Source: Candidatus Thermoflexus tengchongensis (GTDB lineage Bacteria; Chloroflexota; Anaerolineae; Thermoflexales; Thermoflexaceae). Taken from it: a DNA stretch of 64,000 nucleotides. Location: positions 1 through 64,000 of the forward strand of contig JAEVEX010000073.1 in NCBI GenBank assembly GCA_016842085.1. The letters run 5' to 3'. Under the pieces are notes generated by a model that saw only the letters and a program-made list of their open reading frames with translations, had not been told where the DNA came from and did not search any database. Shown here in pieces: positions 7,295 through 16,253 of the stretch; position 1 is the first letter of the stretch; every line of letters starts with the position of its first letter. A program made the position numbers and the translations under genes.

Positions 7295-8848
7295 CTACCG
7301 GATCCGCACCCGGATTCGGGACTCCAGCAACGGGAGCCATGGCCAGCCGCGGGGGGCAATGCGGATCTCCGGCGGCTGGGCGAGGGGGAAGTCCTGGAGC
7401 TGACGGAGGGCCTCGCCGGGAGATCGCCCGCGGATTTTTTGACGGATCTGCGCGACGGAAAGGCGAGGAATCGCCTTCCCCTGAGCCTGAAGGGTCATCC
7501 GGATGCGCGGATTGCCCTCCTCATCCGTCTCCATCACCGCTTCCAGATCCTCACAGCCGGTGAAGGCGAATCCCTCAGCGGCGAGCTCATACCCTGGAGG
7601 GGCCTGACGGGTGAGGGCGACCAGGGCGATCGCCCCGATATCGCTCCGCGCCACCTTGTATCCCACAACCCGGGCTCGCATTTCCGCCCGCAGGGTTTCG
7701 GCGGGCTCTCCAACCAGCCGATCGTATCCTTCCAGCAGCACCTGGACCTGCAGGGTTTGCGGCAGCACGCAATCCTGAGGATCCAGCCCGGCCAGCATCT
7801 GCGCGTAACCCTGCTGGCGCAGCTGAGCCATCAGGGCTTCGCGCACCCGATCCCGATCGGCGGCGGTGACCACCGGAATGATCTCCACCCGGCCTCCGGT
7901 CAGGGGCTCCGGGTTGCTCACGCGCAACGCGAACGCCAGGGGCCCTTCCACCAGGTTGATTTGATTCGGCCCCACATTGCCCGCTGGTCCGGGCTCCAGC
8001 GCCCGTACCCGGGCGATCGCGGTGGCCCCAAAGCCCGCCGGCACGGTGACGGAAGGGCTGATCACAAAGCGAACCGCGATGTTGCCGCTGGCCGCTCGAA
8101 CAATGGTGCCGGAAGGGACTTCCACCGGGCGGGCGGTCTGGTTCACCAGCACGACCTGGCCTTCCGCGTAGCCCGCGGGCTGCTCCTGGCGTCCGGTCGC
8201 CTGGGTCTCCGCCCGACCCTCTACAATGACCGCTACCGGGTAGGCCGGGATAGCCCCCTGGCGGAGATCCCGGGCCGCCAGACGGGGATCCGCGATCAGA
8301 GTCTCCTGGACGGCCACCGGTTGCCCCTGGGGATGGAGGGTGACTTCCGCCGAAGGGACGAGAAAGATCACCAGGAACAGCACCGCGAGAAGCCCCAGGC
8401 CTCCGATCGCCAGACTCAGCCCATAGGCCCATCGGGGAAGCGGCCGGCGCCGGGCCTCCGCCCATGCCTGCATGGTTGGGGTGAGCCCCAGGACGATCCC
8501 AGGCTCCCCGGAATCTTCATGGTCCGGCCACGGGGCACGCAGGGCGGCTTCCCGACGGGGAAAAGCGGGAATCCCCAGCTCTCGGGCGATCCGGCGCCAT
8601 TCAGCGGAGGGGGTGACCAGAGCGATCGCCTTCCCGATCCCCTCGGCGAAATGTTGAAGACGGCGCAGGAGGATCGGCCCCATGGCGGGATGATCCGCCG
8701 GGACCTCCAGGATTACCCGGGAAGCCCGGGCGGTGGCGATCCGAAACCGCAAGGAGGCCCAGTCATCATCCGGCCACACCGTAAGGATCTCCGGCGATGG
8801 CTCCATTTCCGCCGTCCGGAATTCCGGCTTCTCATCCGGGATTCCCAT
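7295..8848 (-). CDS. Baseplate-J/gp47-like membrane protein
   Basis: A 517-residue protein often annotated as baseplate J/gp47 family in Chloroflexota. A cytoplasmic N-terminal region (about 1-130, including VILEVPADHPAMGPILLRRL) is followed by one membrane helix (about 143-168) and a long extracytoplasmic beta-rich part. That part contains a baseplate-J-like core: VEVPSGTIVRAASGNIAVRF, then PGPAGNVGPNQIN, followed by a TAADRDRVREALMAQL helix. These elements match the gp47 wedge fold. No other phage-tail genes are nearby and the downstream genes are glycosyltransferases, so an envelope role is likelier than a phage one. That role is inference. Confidence 0.7.
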   Translation of the reverse strand: MGIPDEKPEFRTAEMEPSPEILTVWPDDDWASLRFRIATARASRVILEVPADHPAMGPILLRRLQHFAEGIGKAIALVTPSAEWRRIARELGIPAFPRREAALRAPWPDHEDSGEPGIVLGLTPTMQAWAEARRRPLPRWAYGLSLAIGGLGLLAVLFLVIFLVPSAEVTLHPQGQPVAVQETLIADPRLAARDLRQGAIPAYPVAVIVEGRAETQATGRQEQPAGYAEGQVVLVNQTARPVEVPSGTIVRAASGNIAVRFVISPSVTVPAGFGATAIARVRALEPGPAGNVGPNQINLVEGPLAFALRVSNPEPLTGGRVEIIPVVTAADRDRVREALMAQLRQQGYAQMLAGLDPQDCVLPQTLQVQVLLEGYDRLVGEPAETLRAEMRARVVGYKVARSDIGAIALVALTRQAPPGYELAAEGFAFTGCEDLEAVMETDEEGNPRIRMTLQAQGKAIPRLSVAQIRQKIRGRSPGEALRQLQDFPLAQPPEIRIAPRGWPWLPLLESRIRVRIR

Positions 8849-8861
8849 CTATTTGCCCTCC

Positions 8862-10070
8862 TCACCCGTTTCGACAGAGACGGACGATTTCCTCAATGGC
8901 ATCGTTCACGGAAGGCACCAGGCGGTCGGCATAAGCTTCCAGAACCTCCGCCTTGGGACCCGGGTGCGGAGCCACCCCGAACACCGTCAGGCGGACGGAC
9001 ATCCCCCGTTCATACAGCTGGCGGACGGCCCGAAAGATCCCCTGGATGCCCTTTACGGAATCCTCGACCAGCACGACGTGCCAGGAGAATTCCGCCCATT
9101 CCGCCAGCGGACCGATCAGGGTTCCGGCCTGGAGGGTCTCATAGGCGGCCTGGAGGGCCTGCGGTTCCGGGATCCCATCGACCGAGGCGATCGCCGCGGC
9201 GAAGGCGGCCATCCCGTGGATCGGATGCGGCTTGGTCGGGTTTTCCCGCAGCCCGACAGTATCGGCCAGCCAGAACAGGCGGCCGAGGCCCACCGGCGTC
9301 CAGTCCTCCAGCCGGATCCGCTGAGCGGCCAGTTCCGCCTCCGGGGAATAAACCGGGAGAGGCGGTGGCGGTTCTTTCCACGGCGGGCGGGAGGGTCGCG
9401 AAGTGTAGAACGCTGGGGCCAGACGGCCCTCATACCAGACATGGGTTAACGCCCGGGATCCCTCGTAGGCCAGCAACGGCTGATCCTCCTCCAGCAATCC
9501 GCGAGGGACCTCGATGGGCGCCGGCCGGCCATAGGCCTCGCGGTAGGCCCGGCTTCCGACCATCCAGGCCTGAAAGACCGCGGTGGTTGGGCAGGACAGG
9601 CTGTGGGTATCGGCCAGGAGAATATTCAGCAACGCCTCCAGCGCATCCGAACGGGGGAGCTGCGGCAGGAGCTCCTGACGCCAGAGACGCAGGGCTGCCT
9701 GGGAAGGGCGTTCGCCGGGCTGAGCCGCTTCGCCCGCCGCCTTCACCCATGCGACATAGTTCGGGCGGATCTGCGCGCCATCCAGCGCCCGGGCGGCCAG
9801 GCGGGCCATGGCCTCCTCGAAATCCGGGACGATCCAGCGGTCATCGAGGCGTGCGGCCTCCAGCAATAGCCCGGCCAGACAGATGGCCGTGGAATCCCAT
9901 TCGCTGGTCACCCCAGAGGCCTCAAACCACTCAATGTCCACTTCGGTTGGCAAAGGGATCTCCCATCCCAGGCGTCGGGTGAAGGTCCCCAGCGTGGCCG
10001 GGATCCCTCGCTTATACCCCACCGGTAGAACCAGGACGTCATCGATGTCCAGCAGGAGGACCACGGGCAT
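8862..10070 (-). CDS. HAD-superfamily hydrolase-like protein with long insert
   Basis: A 402-residue protein with the four HAD motifs in order: motif I LLLDIDDVL (nucleophile and acid Asp) at residues 5-13, motif II FYTSRPS near 220, a motif III lysine in NPTKPHPIHG near 280, and motif IV VLVEDSVKGI near 335. About 190 residues lie between motifs I and II, far more than in small HAD phosphatases, suggesting a large cap. The end (VFGVAPHPGPK) matches a C-terminal HAD strand. The substrate is unknown. It starts the operon that continues through the baseplate-J-like and glycosyltransferase genes, with only a 13-base gap. Confidence 0.65.
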   Translation of the reverse strand: MPVVLLLDIDDVLVLPVGYKRGIPATLGTFTRRLGWEIPLPTEVDIEWFEASGVTSEWDSTAICLAGLLLEAARLDDRWIVPDFEEAMARLAARALDGAQIRPNYVAWVKAAGEAAQPGERPSQAALRLWRQELLPQLPRSDALEALLNILLADTHSLSCPTTAVFQAWMVGSRAYREAYGRPAPIEVPRGLLEEDQPLLAYEGSRALTHVWYEGRLAPAFYTSRPSRPPWKEPPPPLPVYSPEAELAAQRIRLEDWTPVGLGRLFWLADTVGLRENPTKPHPIHGMAAFAAAIASVDGIPEPQALQAAYETLQAGTLIGPLAEWAEFSWHVVLVEDSVKGIQGIFRAVRQLYERGMSVRLTVFGVAPHPGPKAEVLEAYADRLVPSVNDAIEEIVRLCRNG

Positions 10071-10324
10071 CCGATCTCCCCTCCAAGCGGGTCGCAGGGC
10101 TCTAAACCCGAGATGATTCTATCCTCACACCGTCGGGATACACAAAGGGGGGCTTTCAGGGGCCGGGCGGGGCACCTTTGGCAACCCGCTCGACGGCCCA
10201 CGCCGCCCGGTGGCACGGGAAGGAGGAAAAGGGGAGAGGAAGCCAGCCTCCTGGACCACATCGCGCTGTCTCCGCCCGGAGCCCCGCATGCCCTTTTGAG
10301 GCCGGAGGTGGGAAGACAGCAAGG

Positions 10325-10330
10325 TATAAT
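10325..10330 (+). promoter_or_regulatory. -10 box of the tRNA-Leu gene
   Basis: A perfect TATAAT lies 9 bases before the first base of the tRNA. No good -35 hexamer is seen at 16-18 bases; TTGAGG at 10296 is 23 bases away. Confidence 0.6.
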
Positions 10331-10339
10331 AAAATGGCG

Positions 10340-10422
10340 GGGCCGGTGGCGGAACAGGCAGACGCGCGTGGCTTAGGACCACGTGGGGAAGACCCGTGCG
10401 GGTTCGAATCCCGCCCGGCCCA
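10340..10422 (+). tRNA. tRNA-Leu (anticodon UAG)
   Basis: An 83-base class II tRNA. The acceptor arms GGGCCGG and CCGGCCC pair fully, with discriminator A at 10422. The anticodon stem CGTGG/CCACG encloses loop CTTAGGA with anticodon TAG, reading CUA leucine codons. A variable arm precedes the T arm GCGGG-TTCGAAT-CCCGC. CCA is not encoded. Confidence 0.95.
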
Positions 10423-10432
10423 TCACTCTGAT

Positions 10433-10480
10433 CTCTGGAAGTCGGGGGGGCATCGAAGACGCCTCGCTCGACTTCCAGAG
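10433..10480 (+). terminator. Inverted repeat after the tRNA
   Basis: CTCTGGAAGTCG and CGACTTCCAGAG form a perfect 12-base stem with a 24-base loop, starting 10 bases after the tRNA. No T-run follows. It could terminate the tRNA transcript or the converging DUF1858 gene. Confidence 0.5.
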
Positions 10481-10526
10481 CCCCTCCGAGGAACGGAATA
10501 CGTCGCCTCGAAAACGCGAGGCCCGG

Positions 10527-10727
10527 CTACGATGACGCCTGGGCTTTGCTTTCGATCTCTTGAATCAGCCGCTCGATCTCTACCCCATACACACGGGCCG
10601 CATCGGCCAGCGTCTCCAGGCCGGACAGCGTGCACACCGGACACCACATCCCGTAACGCACCAGAATCTCACGGGATGCCGGATAGCGCTCCATCAGTTC
10701 CTCAATAGACCATTCCGGGTCGATCAT
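10527..10727 (-). CDS. DUF1858 redox-disulfide domain protein
   Basis: A 66-residue protein that is a single DUF1858 (TIGR03980-like) domain. It contains IEELMERYPASREILVRYGMWCPVC followed by TLADAARVYGVE. The WCPVC motif supplies the paired cysteines. The family occurs with hybrid-cluster and nitric-oxide proteins and is thought to act in redox or NO/iron chemistry; the exact role is unknown. It lies beside a Crp/Fnr regulator in the accessory region. No FNR-type box is seen just upstream. Confidence 0.85.
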   Translation of the reverse strand: MIDPEWSIEELMERYPASREILVRYGMWCPVCTLSGLETLADAARVYGVEIERLIQEIESKAQASS

Positions 10728-10838
10728 ACGGGCCTCCGGAGATCGGATCCCCGGGACAATGGTTACAGGGCTGGGGATGGACTCTTTTACCTACCCTCTA
10801 AGCATAATGACTCGCGGGGTCCGGAACGTTGCGCGAGC

Positions 10839-11579
10839 TCAACTTCCCAGACCTCGCGGGCCCTCCAGCTCCTCGGCCAGGGCGACCAGGGCGTGAGGCT
10901 GACGCAGGACGATCCGCCGGCGCCCCAGGCGCACCCAGCCCGCCCGCTGCCAGCGGTTCAACAGCCGGCTCACGGTATGCAGACGGGTTCCACAGAGCTC
11001 CGCCAGCTCCTCCCGGCTCAAGGGTAAGGCCAGCTCGATCCCCTCCGCCGTTCGCCGCCCCAGCCGGCCCGCCAGCCGCACCAGCACCCGCGCGAGCCGA
11101 CGCTCCACCCGGAGGACGCTCACCTCCAGCAGCCGGCGATGCGCCTCGTGGAGTCGTTCAGCCAGAAGATGTAGAATCCGCAGGGCCACCGCCGGATGCT
11201 GGAGGAGAAATTCCCGAAAGACCGCCCCGGGGATCCACAGGGTCCGGCATGGGGCCATGGTCTGGGCGGAAGCTGGATAGGGCTGATCCGCGAAGAGCGC
11301 GATCAGGCCCAGGGGCTCCCCGGGGCCTGCCATCTGGACGACCGCCTCCTGCCCCGCCGCATCGGTCTGGATGACCTTTACATATCCCTCCAGCAACACG
11401 TAGAGGCCTTCCGCCGAATCGCCCTCCAGGAAGAGAAAGTGCCCCGCAGGCCATGTCCGCCATGTCCCGGCGCGGATCAACTCCATCAGGTCCTCCAGCG
11501 GAACCCCCCGGAAGAGCGGATGCGCGCGGAGCGTCTCTACGATCTGAGATTCCCCGATCCCCGACCTCCTTCCGCCCAT
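10839..11579 (-). CDS. Crp/Fnr-family transcriptional regulator
   Basis: A 246-residue regulator. An N-terminal cyclic-nucleotide-binding-like beta-roll (residues about 10-125, HPLFRGVPLEDL then LEGDSAEGLYVLLEGYVKV) is followed by the dimer helix and a C-terminal winged helix (LSREELAELCGTRLHTVSRLL). It lacks the N-terminal cysteine cluster of FNR, so it is more like Dnr/NnrR or other cluster-free members. In the recognition helix the usual E-xx-SR is H-T-V-S-R here, so its DNA site may differ from TTGAT-N4-ATCAA. The ATG at 11579 is chosen because GGGGAGGGG lies just ahead; the frame is open to 11654. Its neighbours suggest a role in NO or oxygen response (inference). Confidence 0.88.
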   Translation of the reverse strand: MGGRRSGIGESQIVETLRAHPLFRGVPLEDLMELIRAGTWRTWPAGHFLFLEGDSAEGLYVLLEGYVKVIQTDAAGQEAVVQMAGPGEPLGLIALFADQPYPASAQTMAPCRTLWIPGAVFREFLLQHPAVALRILHLLAERLHEAHRRLLEVSVLRVERRLARVLVRLAGRLGRRTAEGIELALPLSREELAELCGTRLHTVSRLLNRWQRAGWVRLGRRRIVLRQPHALVALAEELEGPRGLGS

Positions 11580-11691
11580 CGCGATGCCCCTCCCCCCGCA
11601 TTGTCCATCCGGGCCATTCGCCCTCCGAAGCGCCGGGGTGCCGGCTTTCTTCAAAGGCAGTTTCCCCGCCCCTCCAGTTTAATGGAAAAAG

Positions 11692-11718
11692 CAAGGGGCG
11701 CGGAAGACGCGCCCCTTG
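11692..11718 (-). terminator. Terminator of the NnrS-like / nirK-remnant transcript
   Basis: Perfect 11-base arms CAAGGGGCGCG and CGCGCCCCTTG with loop GAAGA. On the minus strand the stem is followed by CTTTTTCC, a good intrinsic terminator 25 bases past the remnant's stop. Confidence 0.85.
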
Positions 11719-11742
11719 TTCTCAAAATGCCTCCCCAATGGG

Positions 11743-12048
11743 TCAATGGCCGGATCCCGTCGATGGCACGCCCTGGAACAGATCGGGACGCCCTGGGCCC
11801 TCTACCTCCAGGTAACCCGCCAGCCCCCGCATCATCCGCCACAGCGCGTGATCGACCAGCACATAGCGGCCGGGGACTTCGGTCACGAACTCAAAGATGG
11901 CCGCCGAACCGGGTGGCACATAAACGGTCTCCTCGTTGGCGACGAAGGTGTCCGGCGACCCCGTATACACCCGATCGAAAATCTCCCCGATGATGAGGTT
12001 CCTGATGGCAGGTGGACCACCTCTGGCGTCCCGCTGCTCCCTCCACCC
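11743..12048 (-). pseudogene. nirK C-terminal remnant (copper nitrite reductase)
   Basis: About 101 residues in frame, beginning directly after the NnrS-like stop codon. The core IRNLIIGEIFDRVY, then ETVYVPPGSAAIFEF and VPGRYVLVDHAL matches the last cupredoxin domain of copper nitrite reductases and related multicopper oxidases, including the VDHAL copper-site histidine and the GLAGYLEVEG end. The remaining roughly 250-350 residues of the enzyme are absent. It has no start codon with a ribosome site of its own, so I read it as the leftover of a deleted nirK-like gene. It could be expressed only by readthrough. Confidence 0.75.
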
Positions 12049-13140
12049 CTAAAGCTCTCCCCCCATACCCTGAGCCGGGGTCCTTCGCCCTTCCCGGATC
12101 GCGCGGGCCATCAGGAGCAGGAACAGCAGGATCGCCACCCCGTTCAGCAAACCGCCCCACCGTCGAACCTCGAAGATCCCTCCCAGATCTCCGATCAGAC
12201 GGATCGCCAGGGAAAGATGAAGGAGCGCAAGGGGGAAATAAAGCGAGCGATAGAAAGGAAGGCGGATCCGGAGGACAGCGGGGAAAATGATCAGGGCATG
12301 GCCGAAAATCATCGAGAATACGAACCCGATCAGCACCGCGTGCAACCGGGCATCGTAGAGCGGCCCGGCGAGGGCCGCGCCGGGGAGCCATTCCAGCACG
12401 CCGCCGATTCCCAGCCAGACGTAACCCGCGAGCATGCAGATCGCGATATAACGCACCAGCCCATGCTGACGCACGGTGCGGCGGGCGACGTCATACCGGG
12501 CAAGCCAGGCCGCCAGGGCCAGCCAGCCGGATCCCAGGATCCGCTGACCCCATACCGGAAAGATCAACCCCAGAGCCAGCCCCAGAAGGACCAGCGCTAC
12601 GCCTCCCCAGAATGGCCCCGCGATCCCCCGCCCCCGGGGGATCACCCGCGCGAGCTCCAGCCGTTCCCCCACGATGGTCAGCACCAGAAAGGCTGCCCAC
12701 CACGGCACCGCTTTCGGCAGTGAACCGCTTCCCAGCCAGATCAGCTGGCCGAGCCCCCACGCAGTGGTGCCCAGCCCCAGGACCCCAATGGATGGATCCG
12801 GATGATGTCGGGCGGCGTGGGTGAAGAAAGCCGTCAGCACCGCTGCGCTGCCCAGGAACAGGCCGGCGCTCAGATCCGTCGGCGGCATCAGGAGCAACGT
12901 GAGGCTTCCCAGGGCCGCCAGGATCGGCGCGGCCCAGGACCAGCGAGGGCCGACAACCGCCCGCTCCAGGGTGATCAGGGTCCCCAGGAAACCGGAGATC
13001 ATCAGCGCGCCGTGAGCCCCGGGCCATGCCGGATTCGGCCGGGGAAGCCCCCACCCGATCCGAATCCAGCCCGCCCACAGCCCCACGAGCAACGTCAGGA
13101 TCCCGACCAGCATGAGCGGAAACCGCATCCGCAAAGGCAT
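12049..13140 (-). CDS. NnrS-like polytopic membrane protein
   Basis: A 363-residue integral membrane protein with about ten to twelve hydrophobic segments. Histidines in membrane context (GAHGALMISGF near residue 45; ARLHAVLIGFVFSMIFGHALIIFP near 275) recall NnrS and heme-copper-related proteins that act in nitric-oxide metabolism. I cannot confirm family membership without an alignment. ATG at 13140 is chosen because AGGAGG lies 6 bases ahead; the frame is open to 13305. An FNR-type box lies 94 bases upstream and a nirK remnant follows, supporting a denitrification or NO role. Confidence 0.6.
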   Translation of the reverse strand: MPLRMRFPLMLVGILTLLVGLWAGWIRIGWGLPRPNPAWPGAHGALMISGFLGTLITLERAVVGPRWSWAAPILAALGSLTLLLMPPTDLSAGLFLGSAAVLTAFFTHAARHHPDPSIGVLGLGTTAWGLGQLIWLGSGSLPKAVPWWAAFLVLTIVGERLELARVIPRGRGIAGPFWGGVALVLLGLALGLIFPVWGQRILGSGWLALAAWLARYDVARRTVRQHGLVRYIAICMLAGYVWLGIGGVLEWLPGAALAGPLYDARLHAVLIGFVFSMIFGHALIIFPAVLRIRLPFYRSLYFPLALLHLSLAIRLIGDLGGIFEVRRWGGLLNGVAILLFLLLMARAIREGRRTPAQGMGGEL

Positions 13141-13227
13141 AGGGGCCTCCTGTCTTCCGTGGATCCTGAGCGCTTCCCCACCGGCTGATCCCTCATCGAT
13201 TCTGCAACGATCCGCCCTCGCCCATCT

Positions 13228-13241
13228 TTGATTCAGAACAA
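13228..13241. promoter_or_regulatory. FNR/DNR-type box upstream of the NnrS-like gene
   Basis: TTGATTCAGAACAA matches 9 of the 10 fixed positions of TTGAT-N4-ATCAA. It lies in the divergent intergenic region between the NnrS-like gene (94 bases upstream of its start) and ndh. A candidate site for anaerobic or NO control. Confidence 0.5.
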
Positions 13242-13419
13242 ACAGAGGAGGCGCTTCCGGGCTAAGATACAGAAGGCTTATCCGGGCACCCTCTGCAATC
13301 CACAAATTTCTGAGCCCCAGGCCTATGGCTTGTGGCGCGCTGCCCGTTCATATTCTGGCTCTGTCCACCCGGGGGCTTTCGGCAATTCGCAGATGGCGCG
13401 ATGAAAAGGAGGAGGGACA

Positions 13420-14682
13420 ATGCCCAGGCGGGATCGACCGCGAGTGGTCGTGGTGGGCGCCGGATTCGGCGGGCTGTGGGCCGTGCGGACCCTGGCCTTC
13501 GAGCCGGTCGAGGTGCTGCTGGTGGATCGGCGAAACCACCACACCTTTTTCCCTTTGCTTTATCAGGTCGCCGCCGCGGAGATCGAGCCGGAAGCGATCG
13601 CCTTCCCCATTCGGGGGCTCTTACGCCGCTTCCCCAACGTGGGGTTCGAGATGGCCGAGATCCGGGGGATCGATCCGGAGGCCCGCCGCCTGGAGACCGA
13701 CGGCCCGCCGATCTCTTACGATTTCCTGATCCTGGCTCCCGGCAGCGTCGAACATACCTTTGGGGTGCCAGGGGTCGCCGAGCATGCGTTTTTCCTCAAA
13801 ACCCTGGATCAGGCCATGGATTTACGCAACCATATCCTGGCCTCCTTCGAACGGGCTGCTCGGGAGCCCGATCCGTTCCTGCGGCGCCGGATGCTCACCT
13901 TCACCATCGTCGGCGGCGGGCCGACCGGAGTGGAGTTCGCCGGCGCCCTGGCGGAACTCATCGCCCGTCCCCTCCGACGGGATTTCCCGGCCCTGGACTT
14001 CCGGGAGGTCCGGGTGATCCTGCTGGAGGCGATGGAAGGATTACTGCCCGGCCTTCCCAACCGGTTGCGCGCCTATGCGGCCGCCCGCCTCCGCCGGCTG
14101 GGCGTGGAAGTCCGCCTCCGGGCGATGGTGGAAGCCGTGGAACCCGGTTGCGTCCGCCTGAAGGATGGCACCCGCATAGAGACCGGGACCATCGTATGGA
14201 CGGCAGGCGTGCGGGGGAATCCCCTGGGGGAAGCGCTGGGGCTTCCCACCGGGCCCGGAGGACGCGTTCCGGTCGCATCCACCTTGCAGGTTCCCCGGCA
14301 TCCGGAGATCTATGTGATCGGGGATCTGGCCCTTCCGGAGGGATCGGGAAAGCTTCCCATGGTCGCCCCGGTGGCCATCCAGCAGGGGGCGCTCGCCGCG
14401 CGGAACATCCTGCGCACCCTGGCGGGCCGTCCGCCGCAGCCCTTCCGGTATCGGGATCCGGGAACCCTGGTCACCATCGGGCGGAACGCCGCCGTCGCCC
14501 ATGTCTTCGGGCGTTCCTTCACCGGCTTCCCTGCGTGGCTGCTCTGGCTGGGGGTTCACCTCGTTCGCCTCATCGGGATGCGGAACCGGCTGGTGGTGCT
14601 CTCCGGCTGGGCCTGGGACTATCTGTTCTACGAGCGGGTGGTGCGCCTGATCCTCCCATCGCGACCACGAGGGGAAGAATAG
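13420..14682 (+). CDS. ndh: Type II NADH:quinone oxidoreductase (NDH-2)
   Basis: A 420-residue FAD flavoprotein that passes electrons from NADH to quinone without proton pumping, bound to the inner face of the membrane. The FAD-binding GxGxxG is [12 protein letters not shown] at residues 9-20, and the NADH-binding loop is [15 protein letters not shown] near 165-180. The second FAD contact is YVIGDLA near 305, followed by VAPVAIQQG, the quinone-site signature of NDH-2. The C-terminal helix ([19 protein letters not shown]) suits membrane attachment. AGGAGG precedes the ATG. It is divergent from the NnrS-like gene, sharing a 280-base region with an FNR-type box. Confidence 0.9.
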   Translation: MPRRDRPRVVVVGAGFGGLWAVRTLAFEPVEVLLVDRRNHHTFFPLLYQVAAAEIEPEAIAFPIRGLLRRFPNVGFEMAEIRGIDPEARRLETDGPPISYDFLILAPGSVEHTFGVPGVAEHAFFLKTLDQAMDLRNHILASFERAAREPDPFLRRRMLTFTIVGGGPTGVEFAGALAELIARPLRRDFPALDFREVRVILLEAMEGLLPGLPNRLRAYAAARLRRLGVEVRLRAMVEAVEPGCVRLKDGTRIETGTIVWTAGVRGNPLGEALGLPTGPGGRVPVASTLQVPRHPEIYVIGDLALPEGSGKLPMVAPVAIQQGALAARNILRTLAGRPPQPFRYRDPGTLVTIGRNAAVAHVFGRSFTGFPAWLLWLGVHLVRLIGMRNRLVVLSGWAWDYLFYERVVRLILPSRPRGEE

Positions 14683-14746
14683 GCGGGAGCTTCCCTTTTC
14701 ACCCGAAGGCTTCCAGTTTAAAATCTCCTTACAGGAGGAGACCTCT

Positions 14747-15826
14747 ATGGCCTTCGTTGTAGAGGATCTGCGTGATCTCATCGAATTGTTACGCCTTCAT
14801 CCAGAGTGGCGTCAGCAGCTGTGGTCGCTGCTGGCTACAGAAGAGCTTTTGCGTCTGCCAGCGGAATTTCAGAACTTCCGCGATCAGACGTTCGAATCCT
14901 TCCGAAAGACAGTAGAAAAGGGCTTCCAGCGGGTGGATGAGCAGATCGTCGCCCTGGTGGAGACCCAGCGGCGGACAGAGGAGAGCCTCCAGCGTCTGAA
15001 TGAGACCTTCAGCGCTCACCGCAAGGAGTTTCTGGAGCTTCGGGAGGAGTTCCTGGCCTATCGGGTGGAGACGGACCGTCGCTTCGCCGAACTGGCAGAA
15101 GCCCAGCGGCGGACGGAAGAAGGCCTGGCCGCGCTGCGCCAGGAGTTCCTGGAACATCGATCGGAAACCGAACGCCGCTTCGCCGAGCTGGCAGAAACAG
15201 TGCGGCGCCTGAGCGAGGCCTTCACCGCCCATCGGGAGGAGTTCCTGGCCTATCGGGCGGAGACGGACCGTCGCTTCTCCGAACTGGCAGAAGCCCAGCG
15301 ACGACATTACGAAGAATTCGTCGCCTACCGGGCGGAGACAGAGCACAACTTCGCCGAGCTCTGGAAAGCAGTCCACGCGCTGACCCGGGATGTATCGGTT
15401 TTGAAGCGGAACGATCTGGAACGCCAGTATCGTGAGCGGGCCGCCTCTTATTTCGGACGTCCCGATTTCCGGAAAGTCCAGGCGCTCTCCGCCCAGGAGC
15501 TGACGGACGCCCTGGCAGACGCCCTGGATGCAGGGGTGATCACGCCTGAGGATTACGCAGAAGCCCGGCGGGTTGATCTGGTGATCCGTGGTCAGTGGAA
15601 GGATCGCCCGCTGCATCTGGCCCTGGAGGTTTCCTGGGTTCTGGATCGGCGGGATATCGAGCGGGCGGTTCGTCGAGCCCGGATCCTTCAAAACGTGCTG
15701 GGCGAGACTTGGCCGGCGGTGGCGGGCCGACAACTCACCCGGGGGGCCCGGGAAGAGATCCGTCGGCTACGTCAGGAGGGTCAGCCGGTGGTAGTCGCTT
15801 CGAACGGCGTGGTGGATTGGCCCTGA
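14747..15826 (+). CDS. Coiled-coil protein with nuclease-like C-terminal domain
   Basis: A 359-residue protein. After an N-terminal stretch with LLRLPAEFQNFR, residues about 45-215 are a long coiled coil built from degenerate repeats such as EEFLAYRxETDRRFAELAEAQRR. The C-terminal part (about 220-359) contains VDLVIRGQ and ALEVSW, which resemble the D-xx-ExK core of PD-(D/E)XK-like domains in the DUF3782/COG5493 group common in thermophiles. Function unknown. AGGAGGAGA precedes the ATG. Two related genes occur in the window (37455 and the right edge). Confidence 0.65.
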   Translation: MAFVVEDLRDLIELLRLHPEWRQQLWSLLATEELLRLPAEFQNFRDQTFESFRKTVEKGFQRVDEQIVALVETQRRTEESLQRLNETFSAHRKEFLELREEFLAYRVETDRRFAELAEAQRRTEEGLAALRQEFLEHRSETERRFAELAETVRRLSEAFTAHREEFLAYRAETDRRFSELAEAQRRHYEEFVAYRAETEHNFAELWKAVHALTRDVSVLKRNDLERQYRERAASYFGRPDFRKVQALSAQELTDALADALDAGVITPEDYAEARRVDLVIRGQWKDRPLHLALEVSWVLDRRDIERAVRRARILQNVLGETWPAVAGRQLTRGAREEIRRLRQEGQPVVVASNGVVDWP

Positions 15827-15896
15827 AGCCTAATGCATCAGGATGCGGGCCTCCATATCCCCTTATCCCCTGACATCCGAATCGGGCTCGAAGCCC

Positions 15897-16253
15897 TTAT
15901 CGTCCCCGCAGCTTGGCCTCGAGGAACTCCCGCAGGGCCACCGCATTGTTATGGTGGGGATCCCGGGCGCTGAAGAGCAGGGTGACATGGCCAGCGCGGG
16001 CAGCCTCCAGCAACGGCCGCCAGGCCTCGGGATGGGCTTCGAGCTCCGCGAAGTAGCGTCGCCGGAACTCCTCCCATTTCTTCGGATCATGGCCGAACCA
16101 TCGCCGCAACCCATCGCTGGGGGCCACGTCCTTCAGCCAGCCATCCATTTGCAGCGCTTCCTTGCGGATGCCCCGCGGCCACAGCCGCTCGACCAGGAAC
16201 CGTTTCCCATCATCGGGCTCCACGGGATCGTAAACGCGCTTCACTTTGATCAT
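15897..16253 (-). CDS. DUF488 (YeaO-type) protein
   Basis: A 118-residue DUF488/YeaO family protein. It begins MIKVKRVYDPVEPDDGKRF and has the family motif LVERLWPRGI at residues about 22-31, with LKDVAPSDGLRRWFGHDP and the CxR-like LLFSARDPHHNNA end. The biochemical role is unknown; homologues are linked to heme and nitric-oxide genes. The ATG overlaps the stop of the upstream DNA glycosylase by four bases, and GGGGAGGGG lies ahead, so it is translationally coupled. The frame is open further upstream to 16409, inside the glycosylase gene. Confidence 0.85.
   Translation of the reverse strand: MIKVKRVYDPVEPDDGKRFLVERLWPRGIRKEALQMDGWLKDVAPSDGLRRWFGHDPKKWEEFRRRYFAELEAHPEAWRPLLEAARAGHVTLLFSARDPHHNNAVALREFLEAKLRGR

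Noticed and set aside
6110-9982. 1290-codon open frame on the plus strand opposite the glycosyltransferase/baseplate-J/HAD genes
   Set aside because: The protein is proline/arginine/histidine-rich with no family features, and the minus-strand genes beneath it have clear motifs. It is a GC-driven shadow frame.
12391-13078. Open frames on other frames over the NnrS-like gene
   Set aside because: They lack start sites and motifs, while the chosen frame has hydrophobic periodicity and an AGGAGG start.
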